From Flavobacterium sp. ASV13 (lineage in GTDB: Bacteria; Bacteroidota; Bacteroidia; Flavobacteriales; Flavobacteriaceae): 64,000 nt of DNA. This document shows positions 1-8,302 of the stretch, piece after piece; the first letter of the stretch is position 1, and the number at the start of each line of letters is the position of its first letter. The position numbers and the translations under genes are program-made. The DNA lies in contig NZ_JQJY01000004.1 of NCBI RefSeq assembly GCF_000745775.1, forward strand, positions 248,001 to 312,000. The letters run 5' to 3'. The notes beneath the pieces are model-generated. The model was not told the origin of the DNA and made no database searches. It worked only from the letters and a program-made list of their open reading frames with translations.

Positions 1-2
1 TT

Positions 3-662
3 GGTCCGTGGCATTTGGGAAGTGTGGATTATTTGCGACAACGCTCTTGGGGAAGCCTAATTGGAAGAGTCAGTTATGCCAAAAGACTTTCGGCAAATTC
101 TGTAATGACAAGCGGATTGCAATTTGAAGCCGAATCCTACCTTTTTGCAAAAAGGAATAATTATTCCTATATTGATGTCGCTTACAGTCAGGATAATGCG
201 TTTCCGAAATTGAGATTAGGCTACTCCTATTTTCACAATTTCAACAAAGGCTGGGAAGCTGATTTGGGCGTTCGTTACATTTTGATGAATGATGATAGCG
301 ACGTAAAAACATTAAATATCGGCCTCGGAAAATATTTTGGTTCTTATTGGGTTAATTTAAGGTCTTACATTCAAAGCGAAGGAACTTCATTAACATTCAC
401 TTCAAGATATTATTACAAAACAAAGTTTGATTATATTACACTAATTGCTGGTTACGGAACTTCCCCAGATGACAAAACTAGGTCAGCAGATTATGAAAGT
501 AGATTGTCTTTAAAATCGTATCGCTTAAGCGCCGGATTTTTTAAGCTAATAAAAAGTCATTATATCGCAGGATTTATGATTACTGACAATGAACAGGAAT
601 ACGCGGCAAATAAATTTCAAACAGAACTTGATTTTGCTTTTTTACTGCAATACAAATTTTAA
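3..662 (+). CDS. YaiO-family outer-membrane beta-barrel protein, C-terminal part (5' end outside window)
   Basis: The reading frame is open from the first bases of the window, so the true start lies upstream; an in-frame TTG at 15 is not a plausible start. The visible part of about 219 residues alternates polar and aromatic residues in amphipathic strands (for example GWEADLGVRYI and LSAGFFKLIKSHY) and ends in an aromatic residue (LLQYKF), as outer-membrane barrels do. The opening PWHLGSVDYLRQRSWG-type segment resembles the YaiO family, barrels often encoded beside glycosyltransferases of exopolysaccharide loci. The next gene follows after 5 nt, so the two are probably co-transcribed. The family call is from memory of the pattern; the N-terminal repeat region of YaiO proteins cannot be seen here. 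Confidence 0.7.
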   Translation, partial: GPWHLGSVDYLRQRSWGSLIGRVSYAKRLSANSVMTSGLQFEAESYLFAKRNNYSYIDVAYSQDNAFPKLRLGYSYFHNFNKGWEADLGVRYILMNDDSDVKTLNIGLGKYFGSYWVNLRSYIQSEGTSLTFTSRYYYKTKFDYITLIAGYGTSPDDKTRSADYESRLSLKSYRLSAGFFKLIKSHYIAGFMITDNEQEYAANKFQTELDFAFLLQYKF

Positions 663-667
663 AAATC

Positions 668-2878
668 ATGAAAAAGAAGCTTTACATCAAATTGCTGCTC
701 CTCTTCTTTTCCCTTTTTAACCTAAATATAATGGCTCAGTCTGAAATTATTATAACGCACAAAAACAGCATTATTTCTAAATCTGACGAAAGTCGTGATG
801 CCGCTTTAATTCTAAAAAAACACATCGATAAGGCTTTTGCAAAAGAATTTGAAAATATTACGCAAAACAAAAATGACGATGCGTCTGAAATAATTCTGCA
901 AATTTCTGATCAAGAAAAATTAAAACCGACTGAGTTTCTAATCAAAAGCGATTCAAAATCCATTTATCTGATTGCTCAAAATCCAAAATACCTGCGTTAT
1001 GCCGTTTACACTTTACTGGAAATTTGGGAATTCAGAAAATTCACTGCAACAGAAACGTATGTTCCAAAAGTAACCGAATTTTCATTTCCTAAAAACTTCA
1101 CAAAACGATATCAGCCTTCTTTTGATTATCGCGCATTATTTTTTCCAGATTGCTATGACGAAACTTTTCGGGATTGGCATAAACTTGACTGGCATATTGA
1201 TGATTTTGGTATTTGGGGACATTCTTTCAATGTTCTTGTGCCGCCAAAAGAGTATTTTAAAAGTAATCCAAAACTTTTTGCTTTATATGAAGGAAAAAGA
1301 AACGGAGAATCTTTATGCATGACAAATGACACTGTTGTTAATTTGGTCGAGAAAAAAATGGCCAAAATTATTGCCGAAAAACCAGACGCACAGTTTTATT
1401 CTATAAGCCAAAATGACGACATCGTATATTGCGAATGTAGTGAATGCCGAAAACTAAACGAGAAATACGGAGGTCCTCAAGGGTCTTTTTATTATTTTTT
1501 GAATAAAATTGCGGCTCATTTTCCGAAAACAAAAATTACGACGCTCGCCTATCTGCATACTTTCAAACCTCCTGTAAATTTAAAAATAGCTTCAAATATT
1601 TATACCATTTTATGCCCAATTGAATTAAACCGCAGTAAAGCGATATTGGCACAAAGCGCACCTTCATTTATAAAAGTTTTAGAAAATTGGAGCAAAACTT
1701 CCCCACATTTATTCCTCTGGGATTACACCGTTCAGTTTTCTAATTATATGTCGCCTTTTCCGAATTTTGAGCCTTTACAGAACAATTATAAACTTTTTGA
1801 AAAAAACAAAGTGAAAGGATTGTTTGTTCAAGGCTACGCCGATCTTCCTGGCGACTTTTCAGAATTAAGACAATATCTTTTAGCAAAACTGCTTTGGGAC
1901 ACAAACATTGATATCAAAGCCGTCACAGCTGATTTTTTAAGAGGTTTTTACGGAAAAGCTGCACCACATGTAAGTGATTATTTGAAACTTTTGACTGAAA
2001 ACCAAAATAAAAGCAATTCTTATTTAGACATTTATTCTGGTCCAGTTCAAGCCCGAAATACGTTTTTAAGACCCGATGCAATGGATCAATACGACAAACT
2101 GCTTGAGCTGGCATCTGACGCTGTAGCGGATGATAGTACTTTAAAAGCACGAGTTCTAAAACTTCGTCTGGCTCTCGAATTTGTTTATTTCGAACAATCT
2201 AAATTTTATGGAAAAAACCAGCATGGAATGTTTTCCGTAAATAATACAGGAGAAAAAGAAGTCAAAGAAAAATTGACTGAAAGAGTTTTGAATTTCAGCA
2301 AATCCTGCAATGATTTTGGGATTTACGAATTAAGTGAAGACGGGCTTTCACCCGATAAATATTATCAGGAATGGCTGAAAATTTGCGAAAATAGGACAAC
2401 GCATTTAGGCGAAGATTTGAAAGTCAATTTTTTAACTGAACCCTCAGAGGATTTTAAAGGTAAAGGAAGCTACGGACTCGTTGATGGAAATCGAGGTTAC
2501 AAAGATTTCAACATCAACTGGATTGGCTGGTATGGCACGAATCCTTCTTTTGAAATTGAAACTAAAAAATTAAATTTTGATGTCTTAAAATTAAATTTCC
2601 TTGAAGATCAGCGGCATTGGATTTTTCCACCGAAGAAAATAAAAATTTATGGCTTTAAAGATCAGAAATGGAAGCTCCTACAAGAGAAAATTTATGATAT
2701 TTTAACAGAAGACTATGAAATTACAACAAAATCATGGGAATTTAAAGATCTGAGCTTTAGTAGTTTTGCTAAAATAAAAGTACTAGTAGAAAATCAATCC
2801 AAATTACCAGAATGGAGAATCAGAAAAAATAAAAAACCAATGGTAATGATTGACGAAATTGAACTTTACAAAAAATAA
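668..2878 (+). CDS. secreted DUF4838 domain protein (putative carbohydrate-active)
   Basis: A 736-residue protein with a signal peptide (about residues 1-23, ending IMAQ). An N-terminal region resembling the accessory domain of alpha-glucuronidases and hexosaminidases is followed by a DUF4838 domain, recognisable by the cysteine-containing stretch CECSECRKLNEKYGGPQGS and the following helix. The last 130 residues form a beta-rich region that could bind carbohydrate. DUF4838 proteins are suspected glycoside hydrolases, but no activity is proven for the family as far as I know, and I cannot assign catalytic residues. It lies between the YaiO-like barrel and a receiver-only gene in one tight cluster, suggesting a role in processing an exported polysaccharide. 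Confidence 0.75.
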   Translation: MKKKLYIKLLLLFFSLFNLNIMAQSEIIITHKNSIISKSDESRDAALILKKHIDKAFAKEFENITQNKNDDASEIILQISDQEKLKPTEFLIKSDSKSIYLIAQNPKYLRYAVYTLLEIWEFRKFTATETYVPKVTEFSFPKNFTKRYQPSFDYRALFFPDCYDETFRDWHKLDWHIDDFGIWGHSFNVLVPPKEYFKSNPKLFALYEGKRNGESLCMTNDTVVNLVEKKMAKIIAEKPDAQFYSISQNDDIVYCECSECRKLNEKYGGPQGSFYYFLNKIAAHFPKTKITTLAYLHTFKPPVNLKIASNIYTILCPIELNRSKAILAQSAPSFIKVLENWSKTSPHLFLWDYTVQFSNYMSPFPNFEPLQNNYKLFEKNKVKGLFVQGYADLPGDFSELRQYLLAKLLWDTNIDIKAVTADFLRGFYGKAAPHVSDYLKLLTENQNKSNSYLDIYSGPVQARNTFLRPDAMDQYDKLLELASDAVADDSTLKARVLKLRLALEFVYFEQSKFYGKNQHGMFSVNNTGEKEVKEKLTERVLNFSKSCNDFGIYELSEDGLSPDKYYQEWLKICENRTTHLGEDLKVNFLTEPSEDFKGKGSYGLVDGNRGYKDFNINWIGWYGTNPSFEIETKKLNFDVLKLNFLEDQRHWIFPPKKIKIYGFKDQKWKLLQEKIYDILTEDYEITTKSWEFKDLSFSSFAKIKVLVENQSKLPEWRIRKNKKPMVMIDEIELYKK

Positions 2879-2894
2879 AAGCCGAAAAAACAAA

Positions 2895-3263
2895 ATGAAT
2901 ATCAACGAAAAAAAAATTATGATCATCGAAAATGATGATATGGCAATTGAAATTCTAAAATTCATTTTAAAAAAAGAAGGTTACAAAATAAGTGTTGCCA
3001 AAGATGGCATGAATGCACTGGAACGTATTCCAGTTATTTTGCCTGATTTGGTCATTACCACCATTATTATACCGCTCAAATCTGGATTGGAAATCATCAA
3101 TCATATCAAAAAAAACTTTCCAAATATTCGTGTTATTGCGCTATCATCACTTGGTGAAGAGGAAAATACAGTAGAAGAAGCCTTTGAGTTAGGCGTTGAT
3201 GATTTTATTGCAAAACCTTTTAATCCAAATGAACTTTTATTGCGAATAAAGCGATTATTATAA
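2895..3263 (+). CDS. receiver-only (CheY-like) protein without the phospho-acceptor Asp
   Basis: A 122-residue single receiver domain. I chose the ATG at 2895, 16 nt after the previous stop; a longer frame from 2850 would overlap the upstream gene without adding homologous sequence. The fold signature is clear: the first strand and acidic corner IMIIENDD, the conserved lysine in FIAKPF (K107) and the Ser-Ser in IALSS (position of CheY T87). The phospho-acceptor position is Thr, however: the strand reads PDLVITTIIIP, putting T56 where CheY has D57, and the second acidic residue is Asn13. It should therefore not be phosphorylated in the usual way and may be a pseudo-receiver acting through protein binding. 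Probably co-transcribed with the two preceding genes. Confidence 0.85.
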   Translation: MNINEKKIMIIENDDMAIEILKFILKKEGYKISVAKDGMNALERIPVILPDLVITTIIIPLKSGLEIINHIKKNFPNIRVIALSSLGEEENTVEEAFELGVDDFIAKPFNPNELLLRIKRLL

Positions 3264-3348
3264 CTTTTTAAAGTCTGTTTTTGAGAAATACGAAAGCAAT
3301 AATCGATCGTAATTCTTAAAAGATGCCAATTTTTCAGCTATTTATAGC

Positions 3349-3356
3349 TATCTTTG
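3349..3356 (+). promoter_or_regulatory. -7 promoter element TAtcTTTG
   Basis: Exact match to the Bacteroidota sigma-A -7 consensus TAnnTTTG, 18 bases before the helicase ATG at 3374. Its position excludes an upstream in-frame ATG at 3323 as the start. No convincing -33 TTG was found. Confidence 0.55.
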
Positions 3357-3373
3357 CACAAAATTTAATGCAA

Positions 3374-4726
3374 ATGAGCACTTTCGAAAAATTCAATCTT
3401 CCAAAATCATTACAAAAAGCTGTAGACGAATTAGGTTTTGTTACACCAACTCCTATTCAGGAAAAATCTTTCTCTGTAATCATGTCTGGACGCGATATGA
3501 TGGGAATTGCACAAACCGGAACTGGTAAAACATTTGCTTATTTACTGCCTCTTTTAAAATTATATAAATTTACAAATACCAATACTCCAAAAATTGTTGT
3601 ACTTGTTCCAACTCGTGAATTAGTTGTTCAGGTTGTCGATGAAGTTGAAAAATTGACTAAATATATGTCGGTTAAAACTTTAGGAATTTATGGAGGTGTA
3701 AACATCAATACACAAAAGAAAGCCGTATATGAAGGCGTTGACATTTTAGTTGGAACTCCTGGGCGTACAATGGATTTGGCTTTAGACGCTGTAGTTCGTT
3801 TTGACGAAACGCAGAAATTAGTTATTGATGAGTTTGATGAAATGCTGAATCTGGGTTTCAGACCACAATTGACATCACTTTTGGCAATGATGAAAACGAA
3901 ACGTCAAAACATCCTGTTTTCTGCAACGATGACAGATGAAGTTGATGATATTTTAAATGATTATTTTGATTTCCCTGAAGAAGTTACGCTTGCAGCTTCG
4001 GGAACACCTCTTGAAAAAATTACTCAGATTACATACAATGTTCCTAATTTCAATACAAAAGTAAATCTGCTTAAGCATTTATTGGAAACCGATGAAAGCA
4101 TGAGTCGTGTTTTGGTTTTCGTAAATAATAAAAAGATTTCAGATATGCTTTTCAATCGTATTGATGAGCTTTTTGAAGGACAATTTGGTGTAATTCACTC
4201 GAATAAATCTCAAAATTACCGTTTGAGTACAATGGCTGAATTTCAGGAAGGAAATCTTCGTGGTTTAATCACCACCGACGTTATGGCGAGAGGCTTGGAT
4301 ATTTCTAATATCACACACGTAATCAATTTTGAACTTCCAGAATTACCAGAATTGTACATGCACAGAATTGGTCGTACAGGTCGTGCAGACGCAACCGGAA
4401 CTGCAATTAGTTTTGTCGCTCCAAGAGAAGAAGAATACAAAATCGAAACCGAACTTTTGATGGATCAGGAACTTGAAGTCACTGATTTTCCTGAAGAAGT
4501 TGAAGTTTCAACCAAACTTATTGAACCTGAAAAAGACAGACAGCCAATTAAGTTTTTAATGAAAAAAGTAAAACTTGAAGGTGAAGGTGCTTTTCATGAA
4601 AAATCTAAAAAGAATAAAAAAGTCAACTTGGGCGGACCTTCTAAAACAAAAAAGAAAACTCATGGTTCTGTCAATCGAAATATGTTGAAAACGAGAGATA
4701 AAAAGAGAAAAGATAGCAACAAATAA
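3374..4726 (+). CDS. DEAD-box ATP-dependent RNA helicase with a basic C-terminal tail
   Basis: A 450-residue superfamily 2 RNA helicase. The ATG at 3374 is chosen because a -7 promoter box lies at 3349-3356; ATG 3368 is possible. The motifs appear in order: Q motif (GFVTPTPIQ), I (AQTGTGKT), Ia (PTREL), Ib (TPGR), II (DEFD instead of DEAD), III (SAT), V (TTDVMARGLDI) and VI (HRIGRTGRA). The last 70 residues are rich in Lys, a likely RNA-binding tail as in the RhlE group. Likely roles are ribosome assembly or mRNA remodelling, especially in the cold. A strong terminator follows. The DEFD box keeps both acidic residues needed for Mg-ATP, so activity is expected. Confidence 0.9.
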   Translation: MSTFEKFNLPKSLQKAVDELGFVTPTPIQEKSFSVIMSGRDMMGIAQTGTGKTFAYLLPLLKLYKFTNTNTPKIVVLVPTRELVVQVVDEVEKLTKYMSVKTLGIYGGVNINTQKKAVYEGVDILVGTPGRTMDLALDAVVRFDETQKLVIDEFDEMLNLGFRPQLTSLLAMMKTKRQNILFSATMTDEVDDILNDYFDFPEEVTLAASGTPLEKITQITYNVPNFNTKVNLLKHLLETDESMSRVLVFVNNKKISDMLFNRIDELFEGQFGVIHSNKSQNYRLSTMAEFQEGNLRGLITTDVMARGLDISNITHVINFELPELPELYMHRIGRTGRADATGTAISFVAPREEEYKIETELLMDQELEVTDFPEEVEVSTKLIEPEKDRQPIKFLMKKVKLEGEGAFHEKSKKNKKVNLGGPSKTKKKTHGSVNRNMLKTRDKKRKDSNK

Positions 4727-4853
4727 GGTGCTAAGGTTCTAAGGGACTAAGATTCTAAGGTTTTAAAAAAAATTAAAGACTCAAATATTCTTTGAATATT
4801 TGAGTCTTTTTTCTTAGTATCTTAATTCCTTAGAACCTTAGCAACTTAAATCT
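4727..4853. repeat. imperfect inverted pair of CTAAGGTTCTAAG-type words flanking a terminator
   Basis: Between two convergent genes, 4727-4765 is built from repeats of CTAAGGTT/CTAAGATT words, and 4812-4853 contains their reverse complement (CTTAGAACCTTAGC type). The two sides match over about 35 bases with a few differences and could pair around the terminator at 4775-4813. The right part reaches just into the end of the lactonase gene. Other convergent junctions in this window have the same plan with different words. Confidence 0.6.
4775..4813. terminator. bidirectional intrinsic terminator
   Basis: A 15-bp perfect stem (4775-4789 with 4795-4809) around a 5-base loop, with A-rich bases on the left and a T-run on the right. 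It can stop both the helicase transcript and the oppositely oriented lactonase transcript. Confidence 0.85.
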
Positions 4854-5958
4854 TAGTAAACACAAGACCAACCGGCGAGCACAATTCAATTCTTTTTCCA
4901 GTATCAGTAAGTTTTCCTGTCGTTTTATCTCTTTTAAAAATAACAATATCATTTGTGTATTGATGTCCAACTAACAGATAATTTCCTGTTGGATCAATCG
5001 CAAAATCTCTTGGGCCTTTTCCTAGTGTACTTTGTTGTTCCACTAATTCAAGACTTCCGTTTTTTTGAATTTTATATACCGAAATAGCGTTTGCGTCTAC
5101 ACGATCTGTTAAATATAAAAAGTTTCCGTCTGGAGAAATCTTGATTGCAGCTGCTCCTGTTCCGCCTTTAAAACCTTGTGGTAAAATACTAGTTTCAGCG
5201 ATTACTTTTAAAACTCCCGTTTTATCGTAACTAAATGATGTAAGTGTTCCGTCCAATTCCTGAACCAAATACACAAATTTACCATCTTTGCTAAAAGTCA
5301 AATGTCTTGGCCCGCTTCCTGGTTTTACATCAACACTTCCTTTTAAAGTCAGTATTTCATTTTTAGAATTTGGATTGTATTTGTAAATAAAAACTTTATC
5401 AAGTCCTAAATCATTCGACAAAACAAACTTTTTATCTGGAGAAAAAACAACTTGGTGTACATGTGCTTTTTCCTGACGCGCCACGTTTGGGCCTTTTCCT
5501 TCATGCTGAATCAATTGCTGCACAGTCGAAATACTTCCATCAGCATTTTTCTTATAAACCACAATGTTTCCACCAGAATAATTCGCAACAATCACATTTT
5601 TATCGTCATTAATTAAATGGCAAGGATCAGCTCCTAAAGCGTCGTTTGTATTTAAAAATTTAAGTTTTCCCGAAGCCGAGTCAAAGCCAAATGCGCTAAC
5701 TGCACTTTGAGTTCCGTTTTCATTTACAGCATAAACAAATTTATTGTTCGCAGAAACCGATAAATAACTCGGACTTATTACATTTTCAGAAGAATTTTTA
5801 AGCTTAAAATCTCCTGATGCAGCATCGAATTCGTAAACATAAATTCCGTTGCTTTGGCATTTATTAGTATAAGTTCCAACTAATAAGTTGAATTTATTTT
5901 GAGCTTTTCCAGTTATCACTGCCAAAGCTGAAAATAAGATTACATATATTTTTTTCAT
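4846..5958 (-). CDS. secreted lactonase-family seven-bladed propeller protein (6-phosphogluconolactonase YbhE type)
   Basis: A 370-residue protein with a signal peptide (MKKIYVILFSALAVITGKAQ). Repeats of the form spaced by about 50 residues, with SPDGNFLYLTDR, SKDGKFVYLVQE and SPDKKFVLSND, are the blades of the lactonase (Pfam 10282) propeller. The segment NLLVGTYTNKCQSNGIYVYEFD is the usual first blade. Cytosolic members hydrolyse 6-phosphogluconolactone, but this one is exported, so its substrate is probably a different sugar lactone or unknown. It stands alone, convergent with the helicase. No promoter match was seen upstream. Confidence 0.85.
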   Translation of the reverse strand: MKKIYVILFSALAVITGKAQNKFNLLVGTYTNKCQSNGIYVYEFDAASGDFKLKNSSENVISPSYLSVSANNKFVYAVNENGTQSAVSAFGFDSASGKLKFLNTNDALGADPCHLINDDKNVIVANYSGGNIVVYKKNADGSISTVQQLIQHEGKGPNVARQEKAHVHQVVFSPDKKFVLSNDLGLDKVFIYKYNPNSKNEILTLKGSVDVKPGSGPRHLTFSKDGKFVYLVQELDGTLTSFSYDKTGVLKVIAETSILPQGFKGGTGAAAIKISPDGNFLYLTDRVDANAISVYKIQKNGSLELVEQQSTLGKGPRDFAIDPTGNYLLVGHQYTNDIVIFKRDKTTGKLTDTGKRIELCSPVGLVFTKI

Positions 5959-6160
5959 ATTCCATTATTTTTTGAATAGGCTAAAATACGCATTAATATC
6001 TTTTTTATATAGCTTCTTTGTTACAAAAGAAATTACAAAAGTTACATTTTTTTGATGTTTTTCCGCAGAATATATTAGTCAAATAAGTTATATAAGCTGA
6101 ATTCATTTAATCAATTATTCACTTTCCACTTTATGACTTTCGACTTTGGACATTAATTTG

Positions 6161-6168
6161 TATTTTTG
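6161..6168 (+). promoter_or_regulatory. -7 promoter element TAttTTTG before the BatA-type gene
   Basis: Exact TAnnTTTG match 51 bases before the ATG at 6219. The leader that follows contains a small hairpin (CTTCGC at 6177-6182 with GCGAAG at 6198-6203) just before the start codon. Confidence 0.5.
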
Positions 6169-6218
6169 ACCTGCATCTTCGCGAAAAACAAAACGTAGCG
6201 AAGTAAATTGAAGCCAGA

Positions 6219-8147
6219 ATGCATTTTAAACATCCCGAAATTCTATACTTTCTGTTTTTATTGATTGTTCCAATTTTGGTTCATTTATTTCAATTACGAC
6301 GTTTTAAGACTTCTTATTTTACCAATGTTCGTTTCCTGAAAGAACTTGCTATTCAGACTCGTAAAAGCTCAAAAATCAAAAAACGATTATTACTTGCCAC
6401 GAGATTATTGCTTCTGACATGTGCAATTATTGCTTTTGCTCAACCCTTTTTTGAAGCCAAAGACAGCAAAAATGCCACGAATGAAATGTATATTGTTTTA
6501 GACAATTCGTTCAGTATGCAGGCAAAAGGAAAAAAAGGAGAATTACTAAAACGTGCCGTTCAGGAATTACTGGAAAACACGCCGGAAAACACTCAATTTT
6601 CTCTTTTAACAAACACCGAAAATTATTGGAATACTGATATTAAAGCTTCAAAGAGTGCGTTGCAAAATCTAAATTATAGTGCTACTCCTTTTGAGCTTTC
6701 TTCTATTTTGGCAAAAATAAAAGCCCATAAATCAGCATATAAAAAAGATATTGTTATTATTACGGATGCAGTTGGTTTGGCTGAAAAAGACGTTAAAAAT
6801 ATTGATTTTGAGGAAAAACCATATTTCATAATTCCTGAAGCCGAACAAAAAAATAACGTTTCAATTGACAGCGTTTATATCAATCAGACTTTGGAAAATT
6901 TCTACGAAATTGGTGTAAATTTATCTGCTTATGGTGATGATTTTAGTCCGATTTCGACAGCTTTATATAATCAAAATAAGTTAATTGCCAAAACGATCAT
7001 CAATTTTGATGCAAAGAAAAAGAAAATCAATTTTACGATTCCAAAAGAAGCTTTTCATGGTTATGTTTCAATTGAGGATAATGGTTTGACTTATGATAAC
7101 AAATTGTATTTCAGTATTTCTAAAAACAAAAAAACGAACGTAATCAGTATTGGCGAACCGGAAAAAAGTAATTTCTTATCCAGAATTTACACGCCAGCCG
7201 AATTCAATTACAACAATTATTCAATTAGTTCTTTGGACTATAATAGCTTAGAAAAACAAAATACAATCATTTTAAATGAATTAATTGAAGTTCCTCAGGC
7301 ATTGCAAACCACTTTAAAAGCTTTTGTTTCAAAAGGCGGAAATTTGGTCATCATTCCTTCTGAAAAAACTTCAGTTTCGAACTTTAATTCTTTCTTAGCG
7401 AATTTTGGAAAAATCCAGTTTAATTATTTAAAAACTGAAAGTAAACTGATTACGAAAATCAACTTCGATCATCCATTATTCTCTGGCGTTTTTGAGAATA
7501 AAATAACGAATTTCCAATATCCAAAAACAAATTCTTCATTTGCGGTTTCAAGTCCATATCCGGCTGTTTTATCTTATGAAGACCAAAGTCCTTTTGTAAC
7601 GGCAATTCAAAATTCGGTTTCCGGAATTACTATTTTTTCAGCACCAATAAATAGTGTGAATTCGAATTTTCAGCAGTCGCCTTTGATTGTTCCATTATTT
7701 TATAAAATAGCGCAAAACAATCAAAAAACTGGCGTAAATGCATTGACAATTGGAAACAATCAACCGTATTTTGTGGATGTTTTATTGACAAAAGATGCCA
7801 TTTTAGAAGTAAAAGGAACTGAAGATTCCTTCATTCCAATTCAGCAAATTTTAAATAATAAAGTCAAATTGACATTTAATGATTTCCCGGAAACAGCTGG
7901 AAATTATAGCATTTTTGACAAAAAAGAATGGGTTGAAAACTTGAGTTTCAATTACAAAAGAACAGAAAGCGACCTTAGTCAGGTAAACACAAATGTAGTT
8001 TCCGATTTCAAAACAGCCGATACAATTTCGACCATTTTTAATACGTTACAAACTGAACGAACAGACAGCCAAATTTGGAAATGGTTTGTTATCTTTGCAC
8101 TGTTATTTTTAGCATTAGAAATGGCAATTATAAAATTTGTAAAATGA
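6219..8147 (+). CDS. BatA N-terminal domain / vWA-like membrane protein
   Basis: A 642-residue inner-membrane protein. It starts with the aerotolerance-regulator N-terminal domain (TIGR02226 type): FKHPEILYFLFLLIVPILVHLF followed by the arginine-rich LRRFKTSYFTNVRFL, then a second helix LLLATRLLLLTCAIIAFAQPFF. A von Willebrand A-like region follows with IVLDNSFSMQ (the MIDAS DxSxS-like motif reads DNSFS) and a closing helix at the extreme C terminus (WFVIFALLFLALEMAIIKFV). Family members act in envelope stress or aerotolerance in Bacteroides, but no function is established for this long stand-alone form. It lies upstream of the dihydroorotase homologue. Confidence 0.85.
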   Translation: MHFKHPEILYFLFLLIVPILVHLFQLRRFKTSYFTNVRFLKELAIQTRKSSKIKKRLLLATRLLLLTCAIIAFAQPFFEAKDSKNATNEMYIVLDNSFSMQAKGKKGELLKRAVQELLENTPENTQFSLLTNTENYWNTDIKASKSALQNLNYSATPFELSSILAKIKAHKSAYKKDIVIITDAVGLAEKDVKNIDFEEKPYFIIPEAEQKNNVSIDSVYINQTLENFYEIGVNLSAYGDDFSPISTALYNQNKLIAKTIINFDAKKKKINFTIPKEAFHGYVSIEDNGLTYDNKLYFSISKNKKTNVISIGEPEKSNFLSRIYTPAEFNYNNYSISSLDYNSLEKQNTIILNELIEVPQALQTTLKAFVSKGGNLVIIPSEKTSVSNFNSFLANFGKIQFNYLKTESKLITKINFDHPLFSGVFENKITNFQYPKTNSSFAVSSPYPAVLSYEDQSPFVTAIQNSVSGITIFSAPINSVNSNFQQSPLIVPLFYKIAQNNQKTGVNALTIGNNQPYFVDVLLTKDAILEVKGTEDSFIPIQQILNNKVKLTFNDFPETAGNYSIFDKKEWVENLSFNYKRTESDLSQVNTNVVSDFKTADTISTIFNTLQTERTDSQIWKWFVIFALLFLALEMAIIKFVK

Positions 8148-8149
8148 TT

Positions 8150-8262
8150 TTTTTACCATTAAGACATTAAGATTATTAAGTTTTTACTTTATGAACTTAC
8201 TTTTTTAATGTTTAGAAAATTAAGTTCCTCCCTTTATTAACTTAATTCCTTAATGGTAAAAA
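8150..8262. repeat. inverted repeat of TTAAG words in an intergenic spacer
   Basis: The 14-base arms TTTTTACCATTAAG (8150-8163) and CTTAATGGTAAAAA (8249-8262) are perfect inverted copies. Between them are further ATTAAG/CTTAAT words. The spacer separates two genes of the same direction and could form a long hairpin or attenuator. Confidence 0.6.
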
Positions 8263-8302
8263 CAAAAACATTTAATGTTTGAATAAAATAAATATCCAAA
8301 AT

